Program-made: the position numbers and the translations under genes | DNA from: Rhytidiadelphus loreus | Taxonomy: Eukaryota > Streptophyta > Bryopsida > Hypnales > Hylocomiaceae | Direction of reading: 5' to 3' | Assembly (NCBI GenBank): GCA_947034895.1 | Contig: OX344765.1 | Location: 11,909,001 to 11,973,000, forward strand | Length of the DNA stretch: 64,000 nt | Notes under the pieces: generated by a model | Database searches by the model: none | Told to the model about the DNA's origin: nothing | Seen by the model: the letters and a program-made list of their open reading frames with translations, nothing else | Part shown: positions 20,801 to 31,924 of the stretch, piece after piece | Layout of the letters: each line of letters opens with the position of its first letter | Position numbering within the stretch: the first letter of the stretch is position 1

Positions 20801-22783
20801 AATCTACTACAATGTGGCAAGCTCGTGGGTCTACCAAATTCATTTGGAAGCCTTCAGAAGTTGAGAAATTTAGATCTTCAATGGAGTGGAATCCAAAGTT
20901 TTCCTGAATCTTTTGGAAAATTGAGCAATTTGGAAGTGTTGAACTTGAGGGGTTGTTCCAAGCTTGAGAAGCTATGTGATTCATTTGGAGGCCTCCAGAA
21001 TTTGAAAAACTTGAATCTTCAACGGAGTGGAATCGAAAGTTTATCTGAATCTTTTGGCAAGTTGAGCAATTTGGAAGTCTTGAATCTATTGGAATGTGGT
21101 AAGCTCGTGGGTCTACCGAATTCATTTGGAAGCCTTCAAAAGTTGAGAAATTTAGATCTTGAATGGAGTGGAATCCAAGGTTTTCCTGAATCTTTTGGAA
21201 AATTGAGCAATTTGGAAGTGTTGAACTTGAGGGATTGTTCCAAGCTTGAGAAGCTCTGTGATTTATTCGGAGGCCTCCAGAATTTGAAAAATTTGGATCT
21301 TCAACGGAGTGGAATCGAAAGTTTATCTGAATCTTTTGGCAAGTTGAGCAATTTGGAAGTCTTGAATCTACTACAGTGTGGCAAGCTCGTGGGTCTACCG
21401 AATTCATTTGGAAGCCTTCAAAAGTTGAGAAATTTAGATCTTGAATGGAGTGGAATCCAAAGTTTTCCTGAATCTTTTGGAAAATTGAGCAATTTGGAAG
21501 TGTTGAACTTGAGGGGTTGTTCCAAGCTTGAGAAGCTCTGTGATTTATTTGGAGGCCTCCAGAATTTGAAAAACTTGGATCTTCAAAGGAGTGGAATCCA
21601 AAGTTTATCTGAATCTTTTGGCAAGTTGAGCAACTTGGAAGTCTTGAATTTACTACAATGTGGCAAGCTCGTGGGTCTACCAAATTCATTTGGAAGCCTT
21701 CAAAAGTTGAGAAATTTAGATCTTCAATGGAGTGGAATCCAAAGTTTTCCTGAATCTTTTGGAAAATTGAGCAATTTGGAAGTGTTGAACTTGAGGGGTT
21801 GTTCCAAGCTTGAGAAGCTATGTGATTCATTTGGAGGCCTCCAGAATTTGAAAAATTTGGATCTTCAACGGATTGGAATCGAAAGTTTATCTGAATCTTT
21901 TGGCAAGTTGAGCAATTTGGAAGTCTTGAATCTATTGGAATGTGGTAAGCTCGTGGGTCTACCAGATTCATTTGGAAGCCTTCAAAAGTTGAGAAATTTA
22001 GATCTTGAATGGAGTGGAATCCAAGGTTTCCCTAAATCTTTTGGAAAATTGAGCAATTTGGAAGTGTTGAACTTGAGGGGTTGTTCCAAGCTTGAGAAGC
22101 TATGTGATTCATTTGGAGGCCTCCAGAATTTGAAAAACTTGAATCTTCAACGGAGTGGAATCGAAAGTTTATCTGAATCTTTTGGCAAGTTGAGCAATTT
22201 GGAAGTCTTGAATCTATTGGAATGTGGTAAGCTCGTGGGTCTACCGAATTCATTTGGAAGCCTTCAAAAGTTGAGAAATTTAGATCTTCAATGGAGTGGA
22301 ATCCAAGGTTTTCCTGAATCTTTTGGAATATTGAGCAATTTGGAAGTGTTGAACTTGAGGGGTTGTTCCAAGCTTGAGAAGCTCTGTGATTTATTCGGAG
22401 GCCTCCAGAATTTGAAAAACTTGGATCTTCAACAGAGTGGAATCGAAAGTTTACCTGAATCTTTTGGCAAGTTGAGCAATTTGGAAGTCTTGAATTTACT
22501 ACAATGTGGCAAGCTCGTGGGTCTACCGAATTCATTTGGAAGCCTTCAAAAGTTGAGAAATTTAGATCTTGAATGGAGTGGAATCCAAGGTTTTCCTGAA
22601 TCTTTTGGAAAATTGAGCAATTTGGAAGTGTTGAACTTGAGGGGTTGTTCCAAGCTTGAGAAGTTACCAGATTCATTTAAAGGCCTTCAAAATTTGAGAA
22701 GCTTGGATATTCAAGGGAGTGAAATTCAACGCTTTTGGGAAGTTGAGCAACCTGAAAGTGTTGGATCTCTAAGCTTGTTATAG
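17886..22783 (+). CDS. TIR-NB-LRR (TNL) immune receptor
   Basis: Four exons join in frame to 1,448 codons: 17886-17964, 18182-18635, 18740-19859 and 20090-22783, all GT/AG. Exon 1 gives a short leader. Exon 2 is the TIR domain (YDVFISHRGPD; SEWCLKELHAM holds the NADase glutamate near residue 107). Exon 3 is NB-ARC: P-loop GMGGIGKST near residue 233, kinase-2 LILDDV near 312, GxP-type CGGVPLVL near 405, and MHD in FGMHDHLRDMG near 512. Exon 4 has diverged LRRs, then eight copies of a 94-residue block. The last ~14 residues are out of frame with the LRR pattern and no post-LRR domain follows. Expected role: intracellular recognition of a pathogen effector. The TIR and NB motifs look intact; function with the clipped LRR end is uncertain. 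Confidence 0.9.
20474..22729 (+). repeat. Eight tandem 282-bp higher-order LRR units
   Basis: Each 282-bp unit codes four LRRs: SFGKLSNLEVLNLLQC, SFGSLQKLRNLDLQW, SFGKLSNLEVLNLRGC and FGGLQNLKNLDLQR types (24, 23, 24 and 23 residues). The period was checked from matching positions at 20491, 20773 and 21055. Units differ by a few substitutions that recur in several units (LLEC versus LLQC, IQGF versus IQSF, CDLF versus CDSF), a sign of recent unequal exchange or gene conversion. No indel breaks the frame until about 22730. Confidence 0.93.
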
Positions 22784-23445
22784 GCTCGTGGGGCTACTAG
22801 ATTTGTTTGGAGGCCTCTAAAATTGGAAATACTTGGATCTTGATGTGGATCTTGGAGCTACCAAAAAATCAAATTTGTGGAGCTATGAAAATTGGTATCG
22901 TGTGGCTTTTGAAGGAAGTGGAATCCAAAGTTTATCCAAATCTTTTGGAAAGTTGAGCAACTTGAAAAAGTAATGAATTTATAAGGTTGTCACAAGCTTG
23001 AGGAGCTGCCAAATTCATTTGGAGGCCACCCATATTTGAATAATTTGGATCTTCAATAGAGTCAAATCCATAGTTTATATGAATTACTAGAAAGTTGAGC
23101 AACTTAGAAGTGTTGGATTTACACTATTGTAGTGAGTTTTGGGGCTACCAAATTCACTTGGAGGTTTCCATAGTTTTAAAAACCTTGGATCTTGTAGCTA
23201 TCAAATTCATTTGGAGGTCTCCAAAGTTGAAAAACTCTAAAGTTGAAAAACTTGGATCTTGAAGAGAGTGGAATCCAAAGTTTATCTAATTCTTTTAGAA
23301 AATTGAGCAATTCAAAAGTCTTAAATCTACATTATTGTTGTGAATTTATAGAGATATTAAATATTTTTGGAAGCCTCCAAAGTTTGAAAAACATAGATCT
23401 TGTCAAGAGTGGAATCTAGAGTTTATCCAAATCTTTTGGTAACAT
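22784..23445 (+). pseudogene. Decayed LRR units downstream of the TNL stop
   Basis: The DNA continues to match the LRR unit after the stop: CTCGTGGGGCTACTAGATTT at about 22788, ATCCAAAGTTTATCC at 22925, AGCTTGAGGAGCTGCC at 22994, then matches near 23225-23300 and 23385-23445. Several stops and frameshifts interrupt it. At least two further units once extended the array. The present C terminus of the TNL is therefore derived by truncation. Confidence 0.8.
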
Positions 23446-25484
23446 GGTTGACAAGGTGTTTGGATGTCTAGCGTTTAGGTTCACTATTCTAAGACATCCT
23501 TTGACATTTAGCAGCCCAAAATTTAATGAGGGACAGTAAATTGAGCACATCCCTGGCGTTTTCCTGGCCCATCCAATTCGATTGATTGATTGATCTATCC
23601 ACCCTATTGTCTCCGACCGACCGATGCCGGTCTGTTTATCTAGCCGTCCGCTTTTCTATCTACTTTCATGTGCTTCATAATATACCATTTGAAAGGTATT
23701 GTTGAGAGCTTTCCAATGGTATATCATGTGTCCGATTTGGACAAAAACTCCAACGATGGGACTTCTCCAAAGATTGGATGTTGAACATTACTTTAATTCT
23801 TGCAATCTTTAGCATTCTTAGATTCTTTACATTAACTTAAAATGATCGATTTGTTCATTATTCAATTAGATGAGAGGTTTGTTTGCAATTGTATTCTAAA
23901 AGCCATAGAATGCTTGATTAGTTTTATATTACTAAGAGTCTGACCATATAGTTCTTCTTCTTTCAATTCAATCAATATTGTAATCTCGGAGGTTTTAGAT
24001 TACGTAACTTTTTATAAAATCATTTATACGTGCATTATTTCTTATTGTTACCATAATTCTTTGGCTATAAGTTTGTGACATACATTTATAATTCTATTTA
24101 TATTAATTTTTTTAGTCTTATTAATTGATATTGATAGTAGTGTTGAATTTCTTTTGGAAAGTTAAAAAAACTATTTCTAGAGATGAAATCTACTTGTAAT
24201 CATTAACCCCTCAAGTACTAAGAAGACACAATGAATCCTCTTCAAATTCTCAATGGCAAATTCTCGATAGGGTCATAGGGTGAAACAAATCTCAATATTT
24301 TGCAAACTCAGATCTTGTAGGATTAAAAGTTTACAAGCTTGTTGCACTATCTGATTTTCGAAATTTGAATGTGAGAAATATTTTAAAAATTTATTTAGAA
24401 AATATAGTCTAATAGAAAAAGGGAGCAAACATAATGTTTTTCCAATGAAAGAAATAATAAAGATGGAAAAAGAAACATTTTCTTGGACATTTGTAGTCTT
24501 TAGTTTATCCAAACAAATTGGGTTTGGAGATTTTTTTTTCAAATTTGTATTTTTAGCAATTTTAAAAATAATAGGTTCAATCTAGAGTGATGAAGAACAT
24601 AAAATAATTCAAATGAATCCAAATTTTTTGAAGATGTTCCAAACAATATTCTAATGATATAAATTATTGAATCAAAATTGCACGTTTCACATTTGTAGAT
24701 TACAACAAGATGAATTGAAGATATCATTTTTGATGTAGAAGTACATAACAAACGTACATAAATGAGGTCCATAATTGTCATATATGAGGGGTCATCATAT
24801 TTGAATGTCAATCATATTTTCACTATCTAAGCACCAATATTTTTTGTATGGGATATATTGTTGACGATTTATAATTCATATGTAAATATAAGTATAAAGG
24901 TGTAGGAAAATAATTAACTTCAATTATATTTTTGTTGTATGAATGCAATATTTAATATTGAACTACATTAAACTACATTAAATTACATTAAAGTGTTTAA
25001 AACATTTTTTGTAGCATTCTTTAATACAATAATAAAATACTACAATTGCTTGTAGTATGTATACTTGTATGTATACCTTGGTATTTCAAACTGTCAATGC
25101 AATTTACAACAAAACTTAAATAAACACTTCAAGTTATAATTGTATGTTTTACATTGGCACATTATAATTGATGAAGAAAACCAAGAACACGTTGCTAATT
25201 TTCAAGATGTAAAAACAATATTAGTAGTAATAAAATATAATGGTAGGTATGTTAAAATTGAAAGAAGGTAACATAAATGAATAAGTCCATGAGGTCTACA
25301 TAAGTACATATGTAGTACATTATGATAATCACATTTAAAAGGAATTAAAGGTCAAACATATTTCGCACATTACACCAATATTTTTGGTAATTAACGTAAA
25401 GCTCAAAGTTTAGGGTTTAGGGTATAACATTTAGAGTGCATATTTAAATGTGTGAAAGAATAACTTGACTTACCCTTTCTTTGC
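23446..25484. other. AT-rich intergenic DNA, no gene seen
   Basis: Contains a short GATT/GACC microsatellite (23580-23625), a (TACATTAAAC)-like triplication at 24960-24990 and a short GTTTAGGGTTTAGGGT telomere-like tract at about 25408-25424. No coding signal found. Confidence 0.45.
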
Positions 25485-25487
25485 ATA

Positions 25488-27233
25488 CACTACAAGGGAA
25501 ACTGTGACCTCATTGACAAGTATTTAACAAAATTCTATCAACTGTCCTGTCAATTAGGACACCTTGATTCGGACACTTAGTTGACAGACTTTTGTCAATT
25601 TGGTTGTCATATAGGTCACAAATATACATCAACAAGGAAGATTGAGATGATGACACATGCCACCCAAGTAGCATACACACGGACATCACCGTGGAAATTT
25701 TCTACTAAAGTTACAAAAGTAAATTTTTATAAATCCAATTTTTTTTTCCACAAATACTAAGGCTCTCTTCAATTTCATGGAAGGTATTTCGAATTGAAGG
25801 ATGAATGTGAATTGAGCTTCACATGTGTAAGATGATACAATGAAGAAGCCTTGTATACTTATACTAAACTAATGTATATGTGATGACAATCGATATGGGT
25901 TATGCAAAACTTCTTGTTCTCTTATTCACATGTTATTCTCTTTTGCAAAATTGTCTATAACTTTTACATTAAGACTTTAAAGTGAAAAATTCTTTTTTGG
26001 AGGTGAAACTTTAGTTTATTGTGCAAGTATTCATAGTAAATCACTTTTTGAAATAAGTTAGTTCAGTGTGCCTAATTTAGCCTTGAAAGTCTGAACACAA
26101 CACATTTTTAACCCCTCATTGCCTAAGGTCCATTTGAGTTCAAAAACATCATTGATTTCGAAGTGTTATAGATGTAAATGTTGCTAAGTTATAGAGATCT
26201 CAACCATACAATCTTGTAGTGTAGATGTTGTAGATGACGTGGGTCAAATTTGGAGTCATTTGACCGCTTAGATTGCAAGATTATAAGGTTTTGGTGTTGA
26301 AAAAAGATGCTGAAGCTTTCCTAAAAACACATTTCGAGGTGAAATTTGATTTCTAAACCTACTCAAATGGAAAAATTTTAAACTACAAAGTGATTCAAAA
26401 CCAAAAGTCAAATACTTCAGTGAAAAAGAAATCAATCAATTGACTCATTGCATTTGCAAAATTGTTTTGAAATGTCAAAAAACAGTGAAAAAAGTAGCAA
26501 AAAACCACATCTATGGCTGAACCTACCTCTACTAAAATGCTTCTCAGTCAATAATAACTTCTTAGATTGATATGAAATTCTTACCACAAGAACTAGACTA
26601 GTATGCGCAACTTTTCCAACAAAAATTATTGAAAAAAAAAACTTTCTGAAGAAGTTATAAGCTTCTGAAGTTCACTGTACCGCAGAATGGTCTGGATTTT
26701 TAACTTCGAATTGCTCCCAAGCATTCAAAACAACTTGGATTGACATGAAAATTTTACCACAATAACTAGACTTCAAATGGAACATAACACAACAAATTTG
26801 ATTGAAAACAAACATTGGTTACGGAGATACAAATCCCCAAAGTTGCAGCCTTCAAATGCAGTTTGGTGAATTCAAATTGAACCTATGAACTTTGATTATC
26901 TTCTAAGAAATCAATACAGCTTGGATTGATCTAAAATTTTTACCACATAAACTAGAAGAGAAAGTGCAACTTTACCAACAAGTTTTATTGAATTTGGACA
27001 TTAGATGCAAAAGTTACAACACTTTGAATTTTCCATGAGGACACTTTTCGTCCCCTCCAGCAATGAAGGGTTAAAGAACATTGAGTTGACAAAAACACCA
27101 AATTGACAAACAATTGACAAAAACACAGAATTCTTGTCCAAATTGACAAAATAATATGTGAATAGTACTGGTTGTCAGTTTGGACAAAAACTTGTCAATT
27201 TTCTGTCGTTTTGGCCACAATTTTCTAATAGTG
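25488..27233. mobile_element. Non-autonomous CACTA (En/Spm) element with nested TTAA element
   Basis: The ends are CACTACAAG on the left and CACTATTAG read from the right, with a 3-bp target ATA at 25485-25487 and 27234-27236. Many copies of TTGACAA / TTGTCAA crowd both subterminal regions, as expected of transposase-binding repeats in CACTA elements. No transposase is present. A 959-bp TTAA element occupies 26112-27070, more than half of its length. Confidence 0.8.
26112..27070 (-). mobile_element. piggyBac-like TTAA element, CTCATTGC-end subfamily (959 bp)
   Basis: TTAA at 26108-26111 and 27071-27074 flank ends CCCCTCATTGCCT and CCCTTCATTGCTG. The terminal decamer differs from the AAAGGACC subfamily, but the interior keeps GACCGCTTAGATTGCAAGAT and the ATTTTTACCACA motif. 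The TTACCACAA-AACTAGA motif recurs three times about 175-185 bp apart (near 26581, 26751 and 26939). No coding capacity. Confidence 0.72.
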
Positions 27234-27273
27234 ATACATTATTGCTACATTGAATGCTTGTAGCATTGAATAA

Positions 27274-28688
27274 CAGTCTTGGGAAGTGAATTTGTACTTT
27301 TTAGAATTCAATGTTTTAGTATTGGTGGACAATTGGGTAGACGGGCTAGCGGTTGGTCATCGAACGAATCATGCTCAAAGTATATTTTCAGATCTCACTT
27401 TAGCATAGTAGATTATCTTTTTCAAAAAACTTTGCACTACAAAAAGTTTGAAAATCAAGCAAAGTTTCATCCCAAAAAATTTATTTCAGGTTTTAACACT
27501 TCACCTAAAAGTTATAGACAAATTTTAGAGAGGTTGTTTGATAATGTCAAAAAAATTGGTTGTTTGCAAGTTTGTCTACTGTCCACCAACTTGTCCACAA
27601 GTCTATCTGTTGTCTGCTAGAGCCCGATCGTTGGTGCATATGTTTACCACCATTTGTTGCACTAAGTTGTTTGTTTGTTATAATTTTCTGACAACAGTTG
27701 TCTTACGCCAGCATAAAGTCAATTGAATCCGGATGTCAAGACATGACGATGTCCGAAGTAGGGTTGTACTGGGCGACATCGTGACAGACAAACGTCACAC
27801 GATGTCTAGTAGAGCCCATGTGACATTACAAAAAATCAAACTTACCTTTGACTTAATATAAAATTATCCCCTTCCAATTGAATGCCATGTGGCGTCCACA
27901 TGGAAAACTCAAAGGGCATGTATGGGTAGGAGGCTACGTGTAGAGGCAATAGAAGGTGGGTGACCACAAGTAGGGTGGTGGTGACAACATGTGGAAAACT
28001 GCGGATTCAGAGAGTGTCCATCGTTCGCGTGACTGTGGGTGGGCTGCGAGTACACGATTTTGCCATTTTTGAATCTATGTGGAGTATAGTGGACCTACAG
28101 TCTTTCGTGAGAACCGAAGTCACTTCTTATGTATTTGCGGTTCTTCACCCCACCTATACATGTTGTCACCCACAAAAGACGTGGTATCACCCACCCTTGA
28201 CCCATTGTCACCCCACCTAGACGCAAGGTTGCCCCTTAGACATAGACATGTGCCATCAACCCAACTTGTAGTCACTATACATGCAGTTGTCCCATCCATC
28301 CGTGCCTTCCTAAACTGAAGTCACCTGTTCTATATATCCACTCGCCGTCTCGCCCATCATCATTTTATCACCTACATTTTCCATTGAGCCTTATTGTCTT
28401 GCAACCTTTGTTGGCTGCATGTGTGACCCTATTGGAGAATATTTACTATTTTCTACATGCATCCAATTTTTACCATTTTGCAACGTTCGCAAATCTCGTG
28501 ACAACTGGTATCATGTTGTACATTTGTACGCAATGTAAAAATATATTATAATACGTTTTATTGAGTAGCTTCATGTTGATGATATTTCGTTGAGAAGCTT
28601 CAAAGTGACGTTGTTCCGTTGAGGTGCATGACATCTATTTAAAAGGACGGGTTTGCCTTACAACTTCATTGAGTTCCATTAGTAATAA
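27274..28688. other. Intergenic DNA, no gene seen
   Basis: Frames of up to about 110 codons exist but show no protein-like composition or motif. Around 27720-28320 the sequence is less AT-rich and contains repeated CCCACC / GTCACCC-type words. No transposon ends were identified. Confidence 0.4.
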
Positions 28689-28712
28689 ATGTTTTTTCAC
28701 TTTAAATATAGA

Positions 28713-29162
28713 ATGTCGAACATGAGGGGTTTTTCTAAGTCCCAAGATGAAGAGCCTCAACCGGAGGCTGAATTTGAGCTTTCACTTTCACAACTGCCGG
28801 ATCAGCCTCTTCTGGCGCAGGATCTTGCATTGCCATATGGACATCCTCGAGATGAAGTTGGACCTTCTCGACCGCTAAAGCAACCTCGTGTAGAGCAGCG
28901 GTGGCACGAGAACCTTCAGCCGGATGCTCGAGTTTTGGTGATCTTGTTATAAGTTGGGTGTGTTGAGCCCGGTAGCCGTGAAGTGACATTTGAAGGATGC
29001 TTTGAAGGTTTAAACATTGATCAGTATTACTATATAGTCAAGCTTATAAAGGGAAGTCGTCGCCACCAACGTTGGTTAGAGGGGCCGGTCAATCTTTTAA
29101 CCAAAGCGGATTGTGCAGACTACGTTGATGCCATTGTCAAACGCATCCTCAAGTTTCTGTAG
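28713..29162 (+). pseudogene. Unrecognised small ORF interrupted by one stop
   Basis: From ATG 28713 (or 28689) the frame is open to TAA at 28950-28952, then remains open in the same frame for 69 more codons to TAG at 29160-29162. The first part is acidic and proline-rich (DEEPQPEAEFEL, PLLAQDLALPYG). The second part is basic and denser (IVKLIKGSRRHQRW, YVDAIVKRILKFL). I do not recognise a family. A single in-frame stop suggests a recently broken gene or transposon ORF, but readthrough or a small intron cannot be excluded. Confidence 0.4.
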
Positions 29163-31438
29163 ATGGAATGAAGCTTTGATTGGAATTCTAGTTTTTTACC
29201 TCTAATAGACATCTATTAGATGTTAGCATTTGTTGTTATATTTTGAGTATTTTACAGTAATTTCAAAGTGTGCTTATAGTTGTTGGAAGAGAAATTAGTA
29301 TTAATAAACTAGCCTTAGGGAAATTGGAGTTGAGAGAGTGTGAATGGGGGTGTAGTTGGAATCTTAGGTGGGGTCTTGGTAGGGGCATGGGCTGATGTGC
29401 CCCACCCCTCACCATTGATGGGGAGGGAAAGTAGGAAAAGATGCTTAGTTTTGTATGTGGAGGTTAAGAAATGTGTATGTGTAAAGGGAGAGAAAAATCC
29501 GAATTGGAGAGGGGAATATCTCATTGTGTACTAAAGTTTTTGAAATGAAATTTGGCAAGATTTTTCCTTGTGCAATTACCTTTTTGAATTGTGTTTGCAA
29601 GCTTGATTTGGATTCTTATTGAGAAAGTTATGATAGTTTGAAGTTTTGAAGTTTGTGGCGATCCAACTAAGAGGAGTTGAGACTTTAGAGGCCGATGACT
29701 AATGGGCAGTAGTTTAGATTTGAATGAAATTTGGTGAAGTTGCAAATCGTGAAGTTAGCTTTTCAAAAAGCTATTATACTTGAGGTTTAGATTTGTTTTG
29801 AGGGAGTCAGGGAGATATGGTACTTTGAATGTGAAAAAGTCTATAAAACTAGAGAGGGAAGGCTGAAACTTTGATCGGCCATAACGCCTGGACAGTTTCT
29901 TAAAAAAAGATGAAATTTGGAGGAGTGTTAGATTATTTCATTAGATTTCTAAAAAGCTATTGCACTTGGAATTTGGACTTGTGAGGCATCTATGGTAGTA
30001 ATTTGAGTATTAGATATAGTTTGGAGGATTTCGGAATTCTCTTTGGATAGTTTGGATAGTTTCAGGATTTTTGAACACTTCAAGAATTGAGAAATGAAGC
30101 TTGAAGACAAGAAGACTTGAAGGTCCATCACTTGGAACCTTTGTGTGTTGTGGCTTGTGGTCCGTTGTCATTTTTCTACTTATTCCTAGTCGGCTTTGGA
30201 AGCTTGTTGTTTTTCAATTCTGTTTTGTAAATTAAATTGCAGGCTATGTGGATTTCCAAGTGTAGCCCCGTTTTCTGTTTGTAGTGACGAAATGGGATTG
30301 ATCACCCACATGGTCACATTTTGTTGTTCCCACCAGTGAGGCGCGATTGCTGGTCACCTTGGGTTTGAAGTTTAGGAGCCAATGTTTTGGACGGCCAACT
30401 CGTGGTTTGGCCGTCCCGTTTTACCTGTCCGATGACTTGTTTTTTATCACACACCCTTACCTTTATTCTTATAGAGCCACTATAGGATAGGCCAACGGAA
30501 GATTAAGTGAAGATTCGAGTTTTTGACATTCGTTAATTTTCACTCAACAATTAGCAGCCAGACACTCCGTGTGTTCCCTAAGCACGCTCTTCTCTACCCG
30601 ACACCGGAGGCAACAATGATGGGTCACTTCTTGTTCTATCAACTATATATACTCCTAATTTAGTTAGAAAGAATGTCAAAGACAAGACTCAAAAACGGAG
30701 GGGTAACATTCACCGGAAGCAATGGCATGTACTGAGCAGTAATAACCACCTTGCTTTCAAAGGGTGGAATGAGGAGTTAGAGCCATAGACTATACAGATC
30801 TACAAAGATTACATTGAATGGTGCCACATTAAGAAATTCTTTCCAGTATAGTGCCATTATTACAACTGACACACTAACAAGGCAAATTTGAAGTACTGTG
30901 AAAATTCAACTTTCATACAAAGGTGTTTAGAATTGTAGTAGGTCCTCTACAAAACCCCTTTTGTAGATAGAAATGAAGCCCTTCTATTCATTACTAGAGG
31001 TGACTATGTTGAGGTTGCCCTGAACAAACAAGTTGATTAAACACAATTAAGGAAAGCCCCTAAGTAGAATGTCCAAACATTGGAGTAATTCCAAGAGGGG
31101 TTTTGAAATTCTCAAAGGATGGACTTGGACCTTTTTGAAGTGATCCACAAAACAAAGAAACTAAAGAGGTGGACACTCAAGAGTAAAAAGAGGATAATGA
31201 TTCAGATGCCGTATGTGAGTTCCTAAGCTAGCATGAAGGAGGGAGAAAATTGTCACCTGTGTCCAAGTTCTAATTCGAAATGTTGAGGCAACTTCATGAT
31301 TACGGGGAAAGAGGATGAAACACCTTGCCAAGGTGCAACATTCCACCACACAAATTGGATCTACATTAGCCTCAATGATGATTTTGGCTCCAATCTTGTC
31401 ACTATAAGACGTTTGCAACGTCTTCGACTTTGCCCTGA
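29163..31438. other. Intergenic DNA with scattered short frames
   Basis: No recognisable gene. The stretch 30660-31150 has the uneven composition of decayed transposon coding sequence (for example GTAATAACCACCTTGC, AATGGTGCCACATTAAG) but carries many stops. I cannot name it. Confidence 0.35.
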
Positions 31439-31924
31439 GTGCTGACATGCTCGTGTGTGCCACAAGTTACACTGCCATTCCACAATCTCAATCTAGTGTT
31501 CACAACGAGTGTTCACAACGAGATGACATTGGCAAAGGCTCTTGATCTCTTGAAGACCAAAGATGCCAAAATTGCAACCTTAGTAAGTGATGTGAGGAAA
31601 TGGCAATCTACTTGTGAACACAAAAATGCTTTCATTTCCCAACAATCTAAAGTATTGCAATGCCTCCAAGAAAAAGAGCATCAAACTTTAACTTTATTGG
31701 AATTTATAGATGACACCTTTGTTGAGCAGGATCTACATCACTTGGACAAGCTTGTTGGGGACCTCACCAACGATGTCATTCACCTTTCTCCTTTTGCCAA
31801 GCATACGAAGTGTTCTTCAATTATTTCAATTGGACTGCTTCTTATCATTTCTAGAGATACTACCAATCTACACGTTGATGGTTTGCAAGGGATTCAAGAT
31901 TCACTTTCGTTTCCTGCAATTTAG
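31439..31924 (+). CDS. Hypothetical 161-residue ORF, possibly transposon-derived
   Basis: An ATG-to-stop frame whose middle part is helical and heptad-like (KALDLLKTKDAKIATLV, EHKNAFISQQSKVLQCL), suggesting a short coiled coil. No family is recognised. Its surroundings look like broken transposon coding sequence, and codon-like quality fades at the N-terminal end, so the true start may be ATG 31523. It may be a gag-like fragment or chance. Confidence 0.3.
   Translation: MLTCSCVPQVTLPFHNLNLVFTTSVHNEMTLAKALDLLKTKDAKIATLVSDVRKWQSTCEHKNAFISQQSKVLQCLQEKEHQTLTLLEFIDDTFVEQDLHHLDKLVGDLTNDVIHLSPFAKHTKCSSIISIGLLLIISRDTTNLHVDGLQGIQDSLSFPAI

Noticed and set aside
20454..21971. Open frame of 505 codons on the minus strand across the LRR array (and another at 22032-22676).
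   Set aside because: It is the antisense of the 282-bp repeats. One stop-free antisense frame in a unit stays open in every copy. The product is just a repeated shadow with no family resemblance.
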